The notes under the pieces were generated by a model that made no database searches, was not told the DNA's origin, and saw only the letters and a list, made by a program, of their open reading frames with translations. Shown here piece by piece: positions 21,989 through 35,500 of a stretch of 64,000 nucleotides of DNA. Location: assembly GCA_030411725.1 (NCBI GenBank), contig MU839829.1, positions 2,170,001-2,234,000 on the forward strand. Direction: 5' to 3'. A program made the translations under genes and the position numbers. Source of the stretch: Echria macrotheca. Taxonomy: Eukaryota > Ascomycota > Sordariomycetes > Sordariales > Schizotheciaceae. Within the stretch, counting starts at the first letter, position 1, and each line of letters starts with the position of its first letter.

Positions 21989-24900
21989 GGTGTGGCGAGC
22001 AGACAGCCGGCGGACGGGCTCTCAGGGGACGCAAACGGGCCAGCAGACAACTGGGCAGGACCGCCAGACACCCCCTCTCGGGACCGTCTTCGTCCAACGC
22101 GAGTCTCTTCTGTCGGTCTCAGCAAACAGGGCCGCGCCTCCGATGGTGGCACAAGCATCAGGACGCATTCCCCCCCTCTGGTAGCTCTGATCCGTCTGGT
22201 CCCACAGGCAGCGGTCGCCAGCATTCGCCCAAGCAACGCTGTAACCACAGGCTCGGCTCGTGTGCTCGTCGTGGCCGTCGTCGTCCAGCTTGTCGGCGCG
22301 GGTTCCCGGGTCGCGCTGGTGCCGATTACGAAGTTGGTCGATGTCGATCTGGAGGAGACGAGGTGAGGTGAGTGGGCGGCTGCAATGCGCACTTCTGAAC
22401 CCCACTGGGGGAAAGCTGCAGGGCCGGATCGGTTTGCGTTAGGGGTGGTGGCTTGGACGGCTCACTACACGGCCGCTGTCCACTGTACGCTCGGTTTGAT
22501 TCGCACGTAGCGAGCAGCGTAACCAGGCGGCCAAAAAGGTGCTCGCTGGGGAACGACAGGCCGAGGAAGGGCAAGAGATTAATACCCACCACGGCGCCGC
22601 CTCCCGCGGTCACCAGCAGAACACACGCCGCAAACACGCCTGGCTGAGGCAAGCTAGAGTAGTGCTGCTAAACTTCGGTGCAGCGACTAGCCGGCTTTAC
22701 CTAATTGCCTCTTCTGCTAGCCGTGTCCGCCACTCGCTCGTTGGTTTCAACAAAACCTGACCATGGCACGCGCGATTGGCCCATGGGAATGGAAGCGCGG
22801 CCCGCCTGTCGGTAGCTGCTGGTTTGGCGTTCGGTACAGTATGTACTCTCCATCCAGGGGTTGGAGGTGCCAGAGCCGGATCTGATCGCGGCCAGATCCC
22901 TTTTTCCTCAGGTTTGCTCTACTCTACAACGACTGAAAAACAACCAACAAGATGGAGCATTCACATCAAGGGAGAGATTGCGCAGAAAAACGAAGACACG
23001 AAGCAAGCCACCAAGTGCATCATGTCACAAAATCATCGGCTCGAAAAGTGACAGACAGGACGGAAAGGGGGGCAGCCGGGGGAGGACAGGGGTCGCACCG
23101 GCACTCACTGGCTGGCCGGCGGTGAAGGTCCGTGGACGGTTGCCACTCGGTGTCCCTCCACTCCCTCCCGCTGGGCATCGAATGATTTGCCAATTCATTT
23201 TTACCTTTGATGAGGGTCAGAACCTTGAATGCACGTCCACAAGTGGGCAAAAGTGGGATTCTTGGTCCAGACCGCACCGCATGAGATGCAGAGAGAGCAT
23301 TGCGACCCGCTGCGATGCAGACTCCCTCTGGCTCCTCCACTGGGAGCATTTCCGGAGGACACTAAAAAATGCACCTAACAGCTAGAGCTGCATCTGATAA
23401 AAAAGCAAGCACGCCAAGCAGCGCACGCAAGCGAAGCGAGCCACGCGAGCTGTGACTTGGAACACCCTGATAATCAGCTGTCAAACGGGTGCCCACTTGA
23501 TGGGGGCCACTTGATCCTTATTACGGGGTACGGATTATCAGCCGACTGCCGTCACGGGCTTCCCGGCTTCCCGGGCCTTGTCCGTGCCGACGTCGGGTTC
23601 GGCATCGGGATCGGGATCGTCGGAAATATTAGGGTCCTGCTTCCAGCCGGAGCCGGGTTGCAGTTCGGACTCCTTCCGCTCCGGTCTGCAGTCGGTCTCC
23701 GGAATTAGCGATCGGTTAGTACATCCGGCTTCGGTTCATTTGCGCCATATCCCAAAATAGGTTTGTTTGGTCATGATCGTCACCTTCGCCCATGATCAAG
23801 CTCTTATCCGCCTGTCCTTGTTTCTTCTCTAAATTGGACTCTCAGCACCCCTTTCCTCCTCCACTCGAAGCAGTTTCTTGTTGTTGACCTATCGAGGTCT
23901 CGGGAATGAATAGGTCGCAGTCGGAATCACTCGACCAGCATCGGATTGAAGACATGTAACAATCCCTCGAGGGGAGAGAGGTTGAGCGAATCGCTCGCGG
24001 CATCGACCTCAACACTGAGCAACGGCGCCAATATCGCGCACCTCTATGATAAAGACTTCCCCCCTTAGGGTAGGAGAAGCGAGTGGTGCACGGTTATTTG
24101 GCACCTTGAACCCCGACTTTACTTGGCTTAAAGTAGTGTTAGGTTTGAGGTTACGACGCGACTCGTCCACCATTCACTTGTCCTCCTTTGAACATCCAGT
24201 GTCTTTAGGACATATTCCCGAGATATCAATACCTAGTATTATTGACATATGGACTAGGCAGGTTCTCCTTTTCCCCCCTCAGCACGGTAACAGACCACTT
24301 GCTTGAGGCTGATGCTTGTGATACTGTCATGGTGTGGGTTGATGAGTTAGCATCTTGTCCCTTCATCACCCCGACTCCCTCGACGTTGGCTGTTTGATAT
24401 AGGTAGGTAAGGATACACATTTTCGTCAGATTACATTGCCTCGTATGCTTCTGAGCGACGCAACAGATAGTTATCCGGTGCTGGCGTGGACATGCATATC
24501 ATTAACAATCTTAAATGGTTCACGTCGAACGAACATACACATACCAGATCCCCTCTACTAGGATATAGGGCGAGAAGATGTGATTTGGATGTGTACACAA
24601 CCGGGGGCAAAATTGCTCAACGTGTATTTCATTCACCTCAAGCGGGCAGATCTTGGGTTTAACTTACGGCTGTCTTGGAGAACAATATTCTACTACGTTA
24701 TAGGTTGTAAGTTTCTAGGGAGACTTGGAAGTAGGTGTCCATGCGGATACATCAACGTGTAGAACCGTGCAATGGTAAAATAGACAAGCGGACAGTGTAG
24801 TTTGAGTCCGGGAAACGGATCTCGCAGAAGAAAGGGCAGGTACTCTGTGTTCTCTAGGCAGTCGTCTGGCGAGATAGGTGCTAAGCCAGATCCAAGTACA

Positions 24901-25125
24901 TCTGCTATTAGATAGCTTCGGTCATTTGCTGCTGCTGGTACAACAAGTAAAACAAAGAGAACCGAGACAGCGACACCAGTCTAGCTTCACTGGCGACATC
25001 ACCCACTTCCCAGGAAGATTCCCACTTCTCAGATAATCCTCACATGTAAATTCATAACCTCATATGATGATATCCCAAGAGATAGATCTACGCAGGTACA
25101 CCCACCCTAAACACCAATACCCTAC
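21989..25125. other. 3.1-kb intergenic region, AT-richer toward 24-25 kb
   Basis: No gene with recognisable domains. From about 24.0 to 25.1 kb the sequence is visibly richer in A and T, with many stops in all frames, unlike the flanking DNA. That would fit an old, mutated transposon remnant or simple non-coding sequence. No terminal repeats were seen. Confidence 0.35.
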
Positions 25126-25830
25126 CTAGTCACCACCACCACCCTCACCACCCTCCCCTTTCCCATCCTCCCTAATACCAACCTTCCCATCCCGATTCGC
25201 CCGCCAAACACCCCCCTCCCCCTCAAACTCCTCCCTCTTCCAAACCTCCACCCTCTCCTTACACGCCTCCAGCGCGGCCTCGCCGGCCCGCCAGGCCGCC
25301 TGGCGATGCGGCGCCGACACCGCGATGAGAATGCTCTCCTCGCCGATGGGACAGACGCCGAGCCGATGGACCATGGCGATGGCCTGCAGGGAGTGGGCGG
25401 CGCGGATGTCGCGGGCTATGGTGAGCATGGTGCGCAGGGCGAGGGGGCGGTAGGCCGTGTATTGGAGCTCTTTTACGGGTTTTTGGGCGAAGGTGTCGCG
25501 GGTTGTTCCTTTTGTTCTTTTCTTTAGTATTTTGCTTGTTTGGGATCGGGGAGGGGGGGTGGTGGTGAGTTGTTTGGGGGTAAAGCGAAAGAAGGGGAGG
25601 GGAGGAGAGGGGAGAGATGGGGATGACGGATGGGAGCATGCTGTGTTAGCAACGGAAGAGAAAGAAGAAAAAGTACCGGCGAAGAGGACAATGGCCCCGG
25701 CTTTGGGGGATCGCACTCGGTCGATGATTGGGATTATGGATAGGGGTGAGTCGGTTAGCGCTACGTAGCAGCCTTCCTCTGTGAGCGCGTCGAGCTGGGG
25801 AGACTCGGAGGAGGGGGTTGGGTGAGCCAT
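25126..25830 (-). CDS. cnxH: Molybdopterin synthase catalytic (large) subunit, MoaE/MOCS2B family
   Basis: Model: exons 25830-25677 and 25508-25126, 178 residues, with a 168-nt intron (donor GTACTT, branch TACTAAAG, acceptor AAAAG). It joins AIVLFAG to TTRDTF, the classic MoaE FxGxxR loop. Further motifs are LQYTAYRPLALRTM, MVHRLGVCPIGEESILIAV, SAPHR and VEVWKREEF, whose lysine corresponds to the active-site lysine of the family. The enzyme, with the small sulfur-carrying subunit, inserts two sulfurs into precursor Z to form molybdopterin, needed for nitrate reductase and other Mo enzymes in the cytosol. The symbol follows the Aspergillus naming for this subunit. The C-terminal tail is Gly/Glu-rich and probably disordered. 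The long intron is rich in A and in C (minus strand). Confidence 0.93.
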   Translation of the reverse strand: MAHPTPSSESPQLDALTEEGCYVALTDSPLSIIPIIDRVRSPKAGAIVLFAGTFSSFSSVANTACSHPSSPSLPSPPLPFFRFTPKQLTTTPPPRSQTSKILKKRTKGTTRDTFAQKPVKELQYTAYRPLALRTMLTIARDIRAAHSLQAIAMVHRLGVCPIGEESILIAVSAPHRQAAWRAGEAALEACKERVEVWKREEFEGEGGVWRANRDGKVGIREDGKGEGGEGGGGD

Positions 25831-26099
25831 GGATACGGACCCAGTTACAAGCTATCAAGATATACGGCACTGGCCAAAAAAAAAAAAGTGAGTAAGAAAT
25901 ACCAACTCGACTCTTCAGTTCCCCCCCTTGAAGTGAGGTGAGTGATATCACTCAGGCCCCGTGCCAATTTATGTTATACACTGTACGCGCACACGGTGCA
26001 TTTAGCTCCCCTCGACTCCAACAACTTGCCTCCAATTCGCATCGCATCACACCTCCCTCCAACCTTCAACCACCCACCACAAACAAACAAAACGCCGCC
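25831..26099. promoter_or_regulatory. Divergent promoter between MoaE and the splicing-factor gene
   Basis: Only 269 bp separate the two divergent start codons, so the genes share one intergenic control region. An A-rich tract lies near 25874-25886. The 60 bases before the ATG at 26100 are C- and A-rich, as in many highly expressed fungal genes. Confidence 0.6.
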
Positions 26100-28973
26100 A
26101 TGTACGAAGACTACAGATCCACCCGCGACGACCGAAGCTACCACCGCAGCCCGCCGCGGCGCGCGGACTCACGAGACGGCGACTACCGCCGGTCGAGGAA
26201 GGGTAAAACCCGCTGCTCACACACCACAGGCCGCTGATTGGCTTCGGGTCTAAGACTGTTGCTAGCTGCGCGTCGCGTGTACTGTGTTTTTTTGTGGGAG
26301 AAGCTTTGCTTGGCTAACATCTTGCCTTTTTTTTCTTTCGGTACAATCAAGATGTCCAGAGCTACCACGCGCATCAAAGAACGCTCGACTACGACGATCA
26401 CGACGAGCCTCCATCAACCACGGCTGCCCGCTATTCGGGTCGGCGCCGGTCTCGGTCGCCTGCTGGTGGTGCGCGCGATGAAAAGGATGGTTATCGAGGT
26501 GACGACCGACGGGGTGGTGGTGGTGGTGATGGTGGATATTATGGCTCGCGGGAGCGGCGGTATTCGGCCGATCGGAGGAGGGATGGGTCGCGCTCGGGGG
26601 GTCGCGGGCCGCCGTCGAGGTCGATTGTTTTGCATGACGTCCCGGAGGATGCGAAGGAGCGAGATGTGAGGTTTTACTTCTTGGGAAGGGGGCGGAAAGC
26701 ATTTGCTGACCGCTTAGATCTTGTACGGGCTGGGTTATGTGACCAGGGACCGTCACTTTTCGGACCAGATCAAGGTCGCGAGGTTGCGGCATGATCATAA
26801 CGGTATGGTTATTTATGTGATCAGGCAAACAAAACGCACGCTTATACAGACAGGCCGCCGGATCGCTTACGTCGAGTTCCATCGCCGGTCGGATGCGGAA
26901 TACTTTATTGACCGATACTATCCCGAGATCTCGTTCCCTCTGGAGCAGTCTCGTGGTGTTGACTCGGAGCCGGTCGCTTTCGGGATCAGCTTCAGCAAGA
27001 GCGGGGAGGATTCCGGGCGACGGGAGTCTCGCAGGGATGACGAGGACTGGGATTGCTATTCGGTACGGATCTGTGTCCTGGAAAAAGAAAAGTAGCTGAC
27101 AAGAAAGTGTGGCGCCGTCAACTATCCGCATCGTGCGGCATGCTTCAAGTGCAGAGCCGAGCGGCCTGGTATGTTTTTTTCCTTCGCTATCTCGACCGGC
27201 TGTTTACAAGGTACAGAAGACGATGGCTACGGTCAAGGACACGCGCGGATCCTGACGGGCGAAACGGACGCCGACCCCCAGCAGATGCCATCACAATATG
27301 TTGTGATCCGAGATCTGGAGCCGTCAGTTACCGAACAAGTTCTTGCCAACGGCGTGATGAAGTTGTTCCTGGAATCGAACTCGGACCGGTCGAAAGAGGC
27401 GCCTACTTCTACCAACAAGCTAAAGTCAACGGCCCCTACCAGTGGGACGGCTGGACTTGGCGCAAGGCCTGGTTCACTACGGCGCGTATTTCTTATGCGG
27501 GACCGGAGATCGAACGACTCCTGGAGATACGGGTTTGCCGAGTTTGCTACCGTCGAAGATGCGAAAGGAGCGGTGGCCAAGTTTCGCGCTTCAGCCAAGT
27601 TCACCATCGCCTCGAAACCGGTCTTTGTCGCGTTTATACATACGGGTGTTTTCGTACCAGTGCTCGAGCCCGACCCTTCGCAGGATCCAAAGTTTACATT
27701 CAATCCAATCTACAATCCAGCGCTCCAGCTCAAGTACTGGGATGAGCGGGCCTACCCGAGTCTCCTGGTCGTTTCAGCCGACCCGACACTGGACGAGACG
27801 GCAGAAAAGGGAGCCAAAGATGACGCCGGCAAAGGCGCCTCGAAGAATGCAGCGGCTAAGAAAGTCAAGAAAGACAAGGATCCCGCCGCGGCGGCAGCTA
27901 ACAAGGCGATCGCCATGATGCCGCAGATGCAGATGTGGGCCAAGAAGTCGGCCGAGCTACACGGACTGAAGAAGAAGCTGGCCGAGGCACAGGCAGCAGC
28001 CGCAGAAGAGGAAGCGCCTGTTCCCATGGTGATCCAGCGCGAGGACCTCGAAGCGGAACCGGACGAACCGCTTCATCCCCACTGGACAGACTCGTACCAG
28101 TCCTATGCCGACTGGGACCGTGTCGCCTGTCTGCTCTGCGACTGGGAGGTGCCATCCCAAGAAGCAATCGACGAGCGCGGCTACCCGCAATACCGGCGCG
28201 AGGATATCCTCATCGAGCACGAGGTCAGGGTGCACAACCACTACAAGGACGCCGAGACCAAGGACAAGGCGGCAGCCAAGCTGTCGGCGATGGGAAAGCA
28301 GCCGCGAGAGGTAACCCGCCGCACGCCGCGTGTCCAGTCCGAAGCGCCGCCCGTGTATATATCCTACGCCGATTTCGACGCGCTCCGCTGCCACCTCTGC
28401 CGACGCACGTTCAAGCACGCGCAGACCGTCTGGCGCCACGAGCAGGAATCCGAACTGCACAAGCGCATGCTGGCGGACGGACGGAACAAGGAGCGCGCGA
28501 CGGCGGAGCTGAGGGCGAAGGGCAAGGCGTCGTATGTTATGGTCCCGAACGCGCAGGCCGTGCAGATGCAGAGCCGGTACCGCGACCGCGCTTCCGAGAG
28601 GAGGCAGGCTTTTAGGCAGCCGAGGAAACCTGGGATCGTTCCTCAGCAGCAGCAGCGGACAGCGGAGAAGAGGAAATCGGAATTAAGAGAAGAAGGGGCA
28701 GGTGATGACGAAGGTGCGGCGAAGAAGTCGAGGGGCGCGGGTATGCTGGCCAAGATGGGCTGGACTGCCGGCGTGGGACTCGGCGCCGAGGGGGCGGGCA
28801 GGACCGAGGCGATCGCGACGGACGTGTATGTTCCTGGTGTTGGGCTCGGTGCTGAGGGTGGGCGGTTGGGGGATGCGAATGAGGAGGCGGCGAGGAAGAC
28901 TAGGGGGGATTTTAGGGGGTTTGTGGAGAAGACTCGGGAGAGGGCTAGGGAGCGGTGGGAGAGGTTGGGGTGA
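26100..28973 (+). CDS. RBM5/RBM10-type pre-mRNA splicing factor (RRM-ZnF-RRM-C2H2-G-patch)
   Basis: Model: exons 26100-26202, 26352-26665, 26718-26802, 26854-27062, 27108-27168 and 27211-28973, 844 residues. All junction phases agree. Order: an Arg/Ser/Gly-rich N-terminus; RRM1 from SIVLHDVPEDAKERD (about 118-195); a RanBP2-type zinc finger with WDCYSCG and CFKC (about 232-255), whose Cys pair is created by the exon 4/5 join; RRM2 from YVVIRDLEP (about 287-395) with YGFAEFATVEDAKGAV as RNP1; a Lys/Ala-rich helix; a Cys-containing finger near CLLCDW (about 564); a C2H2 finger CHLCRRTF...HEQESELH (about 650-673); and a C-terminal G-patch (GMLAKMGWTAGVGLG, about 767-812). The set matches RBM5/6/10, which act in the early spliceosome and alternative splicing in the nucleus. 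A clear OCRE domain is not visible. It is divergent from MoaE. Confidence 0.9.
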
Positions 28974-29219
28974 TGATCCTTTGGGGGTGGTAGCGCTGCT
29001 AGTGTTGCAGCGTAGTGTATTGACACATACCTTGGTGATGGGAATTTGGCTCCGCGAGAGGGGGGGACGATTGGGGTGCTAAGCAGAGAGGTAATCTACC
29101 TGTCTCTCTGGGCGCATGGTGTGTAGTGTGTAGGAGATAAATAGATAGCCAAACTGCTAGTCCGGCTCTCGTTATCTTACTTTGTTTGCCTCCCCTGTGT
29201 ACACAACATCGGATCTCTC

Positions 29220-29250
<31 letters not shown>

Positions 29251-30083
29251 GGCCGGGGTGAGCTCGGTGTGGGTAGTTAGGTATCTGCTCTCCATGACCT
29301 GGCCATAGGACCGACCTGGCTAGTCTAAAGACAACATTGGCGATAGTCTCCCTCCCTTTGAATCGTTGACCTTCTAGCCAAGAACATACAAGAGATGTTA
29401 CTGTGGGTTGACTAGCTAACACCAATAAAATGATCTGGACCAAGTATGCCAAAGACTGCTGGCTCCGTTTCTGTCTGACTGTACTATACACACAACTTTT
29501 GTCCTCTCTATACATGTTAATATCTTAAATATCTTGAGGGGTCGATATGCAAGAATCAGAGGAAACAGTACTTCACCAAACACGCAGCATCACGAATATT
29601 GGCTGCTGTCATCTACATTGATTGCCGTGGACATGAGTCTGGGTGAAATGTCATATCCATACATACATCAGAGCCACCCCAATCAGTTGTAATGGACGAC
29701 CGTTACCCGTTACCAACAGACCTTCAATCCTACAACACCGGAATTGGAGAGTCTCCAGTCACTATTAGTTCATAAAGGCTTCGGTACAGCCTCAGTCACC
29801 ACAAGCATCCATACCCATCGACGAAAAATATTGGTATCAACATCAATTCGTAGTATGCTATATCAAGCATAACAGGCCAAGAGCCTCTAGGCATCGCGCC
29901 TCATGCTATTTCCCATGCTGCCCATGCCCGTGGGCCATCCATAAACCAAAACCGGATGGGGTGGCGTTACCACTCATTATAAACCCCCAAAACTCCGCCC
30001 TTATTTCCCAATATCCCATATCCAAAAATCACAAATCCCCAACTCCGGCTAGATTTCCAAACCCAATAAAATCCAAACCATGG
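28974..30083. other. Intergenic region between converging genes
   Basis: This is the 3' flank of both the splicing-factor gene (+) and the OPT gene (-), which converge. It contains a TTTTC-repeat tract at 29219-29250. No coding potential is seen. Confidence 0.45.
29219..29250. repeat. (TTTTC)n microsatellite
   Basis: Four TTTTC-type units run into a homopolymeric T tract. It lies in the 3' flank of the splicing-factor gene. Confidence 0.7.
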
Positions 30084-32571
30084 TCATGGCCATTCGGTCG
30101 GCCCAAACGTCTCGAACGCCGCTAATTGCGTCTTGACCGCCAACACCTTGATATCGAGCGTGGCCAGCACCTCCGAGTTGCCAAACCACCGCGGCGCCGG
30201 CGTCTCCGACATGTAGATGGCGGCAAAGATAACCATGGCCGACACGATGAGCCCGCAGTCGAGCGCGGCCGACGTGATGTAGTTGTACTGCAGCCACCAG
30301 CCCAGCCGCCTCCGGCGCAAAAAGTAGTTGAATACCGTCCCCACGATGCCCCAGCAGTAGTAAATCATGACGGTCGCCGGCGGCATCATGCCCGACCCGC
30401 CAAAGACCAGCGGCATGCTGACATAGCGCCAGATGGACCGCGGGTACCGCCGCGCAAAGAACCAGGTAACAATCGGCGCAATAGCTCCAACGAGCCAGAA
30501 CCACTGCAGCGAGCTATACAGCGCGTTGCCCGAAAACATGCGGGCCGGCCCGATGGCGCCCCAGACCACCGACGCGGTAAAAAAGACTCTCGCTCCGGGG
30601 CAGTTCCACTTGTGGGACTGCGTCAGGGAACAGACGTCGGGGATGTTGGCGAGAGCCCACCTCATGACCAGGATCTGGACAATGGCTGACCACACCGAGG
30701 CCACCAGCTGCGACCAGAACATGGTCCGAGGGGGCACCTTCATGTAGTGTCCAAGTTTGAGGTCCTGGATAAAGTAGAGGGCCTGCGACATGCACAGGTA
30801 TCCGTAGTTTTTGAACATCATCATGGCCAGTGGTCGGCCGGGGAGCATGTATCCAACGATAAACTCGGTGAGCACATTCAGCCCAAGCTGCGTGTTGGTG
30901 ATGGCCTGCACGACGCCGACTGGGACGGTCCAGACCACGGGCAGCAGGATGCACACGATATAAGCCCACCATGGAAAGTTGGTGTCCCAGCCCTCGACGA
31001 CGGCGAATGACAAGCCGAGCATGATGATGAAAAGGACAAAGTACCACCAGTCCGAGGCATCGCGGTATTTCTTCATCAGCCGCATGTGCACGTCGTCCTC
31101 CTGCGACCGCGCCAGCTTCCATTGGGCCCAGATCTCGCGGCCGTGGTAGAATGCAACGTGCGTGATGACGGCCGCCACAGCGGCAAAGGCGAGGCCGTAA
31201 GCGAGCGCAAACTGGGTGGATAGATAAAGGGGCGAGTAGGCGTGGTATTTGGCCTCGTCAAACGTCATGTCGGCGTTTAGAATTCGTTCGACATCGTAGA
31301 GCTGGCCGGTATTATCGTAAGCGTGCGAGTCCTGAACCGGCAGAAAATCCGAGTACCATATTCCCGAGTAATGGATGCCGAGCGATACACAGACGAAGAA
31401 GACGGTGATACCGACGAGCGTATTGGCGATGGCGTGGAACGGAGGGATGAGGGGCGATGAGAGGTATCCGGTGACGATGCTCCAGTCCAGCGTCATGGGG
31501 AGCAATCCATAGCCGCTATATCCACCGAAGAGCTGATTGACGAGCACGTTGTCGGGGTAGATCCAGGTGATCCAGCAGAACCAGGACAGGCCCTGGAAGA
31601 GATAGCCAGGGAACCAGTGCCAGATGAATGATGCGATAAAGATGATGAGGAACCACTTGTAGCGGCTCGCACTCCAGCCGTTAGCCTTCCTCGGATCTGC
31701 GGGTGAGTGGTCGTGGAGTGCGTAAAAGAGCGTGGCGTTGACCAGATTGGCAGGCCAGATCATGGCTGCCGGCCACACCAAGAATCTCCGTGCAAGGCCG
31801 GCCAGGCCGTAGCCGGTGCAGAGCGTCGTGATACCGAACAGCATCTGCCAGGCCAAGCCGAACGTCTGCTTATACCACTTCTCCTGTGCGATGATAACAT
31901 CGGTAGCGTACAAGGCTCCACCGCCGTAGGCCGCCTGTTGTCCGTCAGCCCCTGATTCACTGTCGTATCAGCAACACTTACATTCGACATGACCACAATG
32001 ATGACGTGCTCCTTGAAATTGAACGGCCCTGGCTTGAAGTTGATCTTGACGCCGAATACGGTGAATTCACGGTCTGGGAAGATGAGATCCCATAGTTTGC
32101 CGATGGGGTAAGCGACAAGCTGGACAACAAACGTGGTGATGACAACACTCGGATTTCGCAACGACAGCAACATGTTGACGGCCGACCCGATGGTGCAGAG
32201 CAGTAACCCTATCGCCCACGCGCGTATCGTGTTCGCAGGCATATCGACATCGAAATTGCGCACCGAGGCTCGGACCTGTCGTCTGTTAGAGGGATTCCGG
32301 GACCACACGACACTGTCTCGCTCACTTCGGGGTATGGCGAATTGTCCTCGGCCAGGATCTGCTCAATCTCGGCGCCCTTCTCGACATTGGAACTGTTGAG
32401 CGCCACCTCCACCTCGTCCAGCTCGTCCAGCGGTAGGTTCGGGTCGAGTCGATGCATCTTTTCGAACTGTTTGAGCGAGCTCAGCGAGTCGGCGCCTTCT
32501 AGAGAGCCATCATCCAGATCGGGCACCACGTCCTCGTCGTGTCGGCGGCGGCGGAACAACCTCGAGAGCAT
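30084..32571 (-). CDS. OPT-family oligopeptide transporter
   Basis: Model: exons 32571-32326, 32275-31982 and 31934-30084, 796 residues. Introns of 50 and 47 nt have GTGAGC and GTAAGT donors. The first splice makes SPYPEVRASV, the signature just before TM1 of fungal OPT proteins. The second makes VVMSNAAYGGGALYATD, following KPGPFNFKEH, another signature. An acidic cytosolic N-terminus (about 85 residues) precedes roughly 14-16 hydrophobic helices. The C-terminal half has HKWNCPGARVFF and SLQWFWLVG. Family members import tetra- and pentapeptides or glutathione-like compounds by proton symport at the plasma membrane. The substrate is not decided by sequence. An alternative start 13 codons upstream exists at 32610. 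Length fits the family, and no frameshift is seen. Confidence 0.93.
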
Positions 32572-35500
32572 GGTGTCGACGAGGCTGGCAGTCGGAGGTG
32601 TCCGCTGCAACGGGGGGACCGGGAAACAGGAACAGGAGGCACAGGCAGCGCGCGGCGGGATGGGAGCGCCTCGGTTAAAAGAGGATCGCTCAGCAAACAG
32701 CGGGCTGCGGACGCGAGTTAAGACAGGGGCGCGATTAATATATATTGCGGGTCATGGCCGTGAGTGTCGATGTGGGCGAGGACGAGTGCGGTCAGGCGAG
32801 TTCTGGCCGGATCGCAGCCGGGTCCTGGGGATGGATGTGAGTGATGGGCGCTGGGACGAGGGCGACGGGCGCACCAAGCAGCGGGCGGCCAGTGGTTTTT
32901 CTGGCTCAGCACTCAACTTGTCGCTGGTTGGGCGACCACCCACTCACCAGTGACCGCCGTGCTGGGGCCAAGCGATTGCGGGCCAAAATGAGGAGGGGTC
33001 CCGTTTCTGGAAGCAACTGGGTATCGCGGAAGATGCAGCCCCAGCACTTGCTGACCTGCCTAAATTGGACTGATGGCTGGTATTGTGCATGCGTCCAAGT
33101 CCCCGGCCCACGACAGGGGGGAAGGAAATCTCGAAGCGGGGGACCGCCCGCCAAGCCCTGGGCCCACCCAGCACCTGCGCATCTGGCCTCGCGCGCCGTT
33201 GCAGATGCGATTCCTCGTCAATTCATCAATTCCCAATTCCCGGATGCTGTTGTCGGAGTCGTTATCGCGCGCCGAGACGGCCATCCAGTCGACTACGGAT
33301 AGCTGCTCGTGCTTACGGCATGGTTGGTAGTGTGCATACCTAAGGTACTGTGTAGGCTGCCATTCGTCGACGGCCTCCTCTCGCAAGCGATGATGGGATG
33401 GATGTTGGCGGGCGGCTTGATTGCGCGCGCCGCCGCCGCAAGGGGGTGTACTCCAAAATCGAACCAGCTGCCAGGACAGCGTGAGCATCCCGAGGGCGAC
33501 CGAGAGCGTTGCTGGCGAGCCTGCCGTGGCTGCGAAGGCTTGCCACTCAACCACTATGCTGCGTCGCAATATCGCCGGCCAATCGCGCGGGGCCGCTGGC
33601 CTGTCGGCAATATCGGCGACCCATCATGTTCTCTTATCTCCCGCCCCCTTTTGCGACGCCGTTTCCTGGGCAGGCGAAGGCAGCTCTTGGAGAGATGACT
33701 GACTCGAAGGCTTCAAATACGCTTCACACGTTTTTGCGTGTGTCGCTGACTGTCTTTCGAAAACGCTGGTGAAGTTTTGGATCAGTGTGGTCGTGAACAT
33801 CGGAGCAGCTTCACCAATGTTCCCTTTTGGTCGGCGACGGAGCGTCGTCTGGATGCTTGGATTTGGGAACCGCAGTGTTGCATCCGGAGCCACCCCACTG
33901 ATTAAGTCCAAGTGGAACGCCACGGAGCCTTGCGACATGTGGGCAGATTTGAGGGAGAGAGACTCTGCGGCTTGATCTGAATCTACACAGCGTCGGGGGG
34001 GTCTGTGCCTGGCTGTATGGATGAGGAAGTTCCCTTTGTCTACGGATTACATACTCCTGAGCCTCTCAGTCCTCAGCAAGACAGACATGCACCAAATCCC
34101 ACGCTTTCTGGGGGCTGTGCCATGTGCTCGCCATACACAGTAGACCACGGCGTTGCATCCAGACTTCCCCCTGCCAAGCCGTGGGGAGACACATCTGGCC
34201 AGCAGCCACCTTTAGCCAGCGACCACCGACGAAGACGACATGCAGAAGCGATGCACACTCGCGACCAAGCACGTATCTGCACGAGCCCCAAGGACTCGTT
34301 CTCTCCTCGGGGCACCGCTTGGTCCTTGCCGTGCTGCGGTGGTGGTGGCTGTAAAAAAAGAACAGAGAACCGGTTCGGCCCGAGGCTTTCAGCTTGGTCT
34401 GAATCCGGGGCATGTTCATCTCTCTTCAACCATGTTAGCCCTACCGAGACCTCTTTTTTCTCTACGACCACTGTTGTAGAGTGTGTCTCATAAACCGTCG
34501 CTATTTCTGAAGAAACAAAGAAGACAGCAGGTCGCCAGCAGGCCCAATCTGAATCGACTCTCCTCAGCCGTCCTGCACCCGACATCCCAAGCTGAGAGAG
34601 AGAGAGAGAGAGAGAGCTTCTCGGTTGTGACACCCCAGAACCCAGGAGTCTGGATTCACCGAACCAGCCTCGAGGCAATGTCTTGCTTGATGATCCGGGG
34701 TACGGGGGCAAAGAAAGACATAGGGATGGGATGAATATGGATGCCACGCCGCCCCGACCGAGACCGACATGTATGTGTACGCCGTCGGCCGGGTTCATCT
34801 ATCCTCATGGTGTATGCATGGCTGGGTCCACTTTTTTCTCGTCTCTTGACTTCCCCGGGCCCGGGTTTTTCCAGCTGACTACTGTATAAGAAAAGGGAAC
34901 AGGTGCGTGTGTGTGCCTCGCTGTGTGGCGATCCGGGCCCGGGTCAATAACGTGATCGACGAGCAATGAGTTCCCGGCCCCGGCGGTAGGTACCGGTAGC
35001 GGGGGGGCTTGGGTGGTGTTGTCCTAGAGTACCTAACGGCACGGCGGCCGGACGGGACAGAAACAGTACAAGACCAGACGGGACCAAAATAGCAACGCAT
35101 TTATATTGCTCGCCCTTCCGGCTATATGCAAAAATATATTAACTCGGTGCGACCGCAACGCAACGCACACACGAGAGGGAGAGAGACGGAAGGGAAGAGA
35201 AACGGGAAAGAGAACAGGTGGGCAGAGAGAGAGTTCAAACCTGGTCTCACAGCTGTGTGTCTCGCTCAATATTATCAGGACCCGAATATAACTGCACGCC
35301 TGACTGCGTCGTCGTCTGGCTGGCTACGACATTGCGCGACTGTGGAGATGATGGGTCATTTCGTCATTTTGTTTTTATGGGAGAACGGAAAATGCCTTGA
35401 TCAAGAATTGTCAGGCAACGGTCGTCGGTCGGCAGCTGTTAGTCGGTCCCAGAATAAAATACCGGAACCAACAAACACCCATCACTACTTACTTCATCAC

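Noticed and set aside
34073..34798. 241-codon minus-strand frame
   Set aside because: No motif; overlaps a 162-codon plus-strand frame and includes a GA microsatellite-derived Leu/Ser run. Typical GC-rich chance frame.
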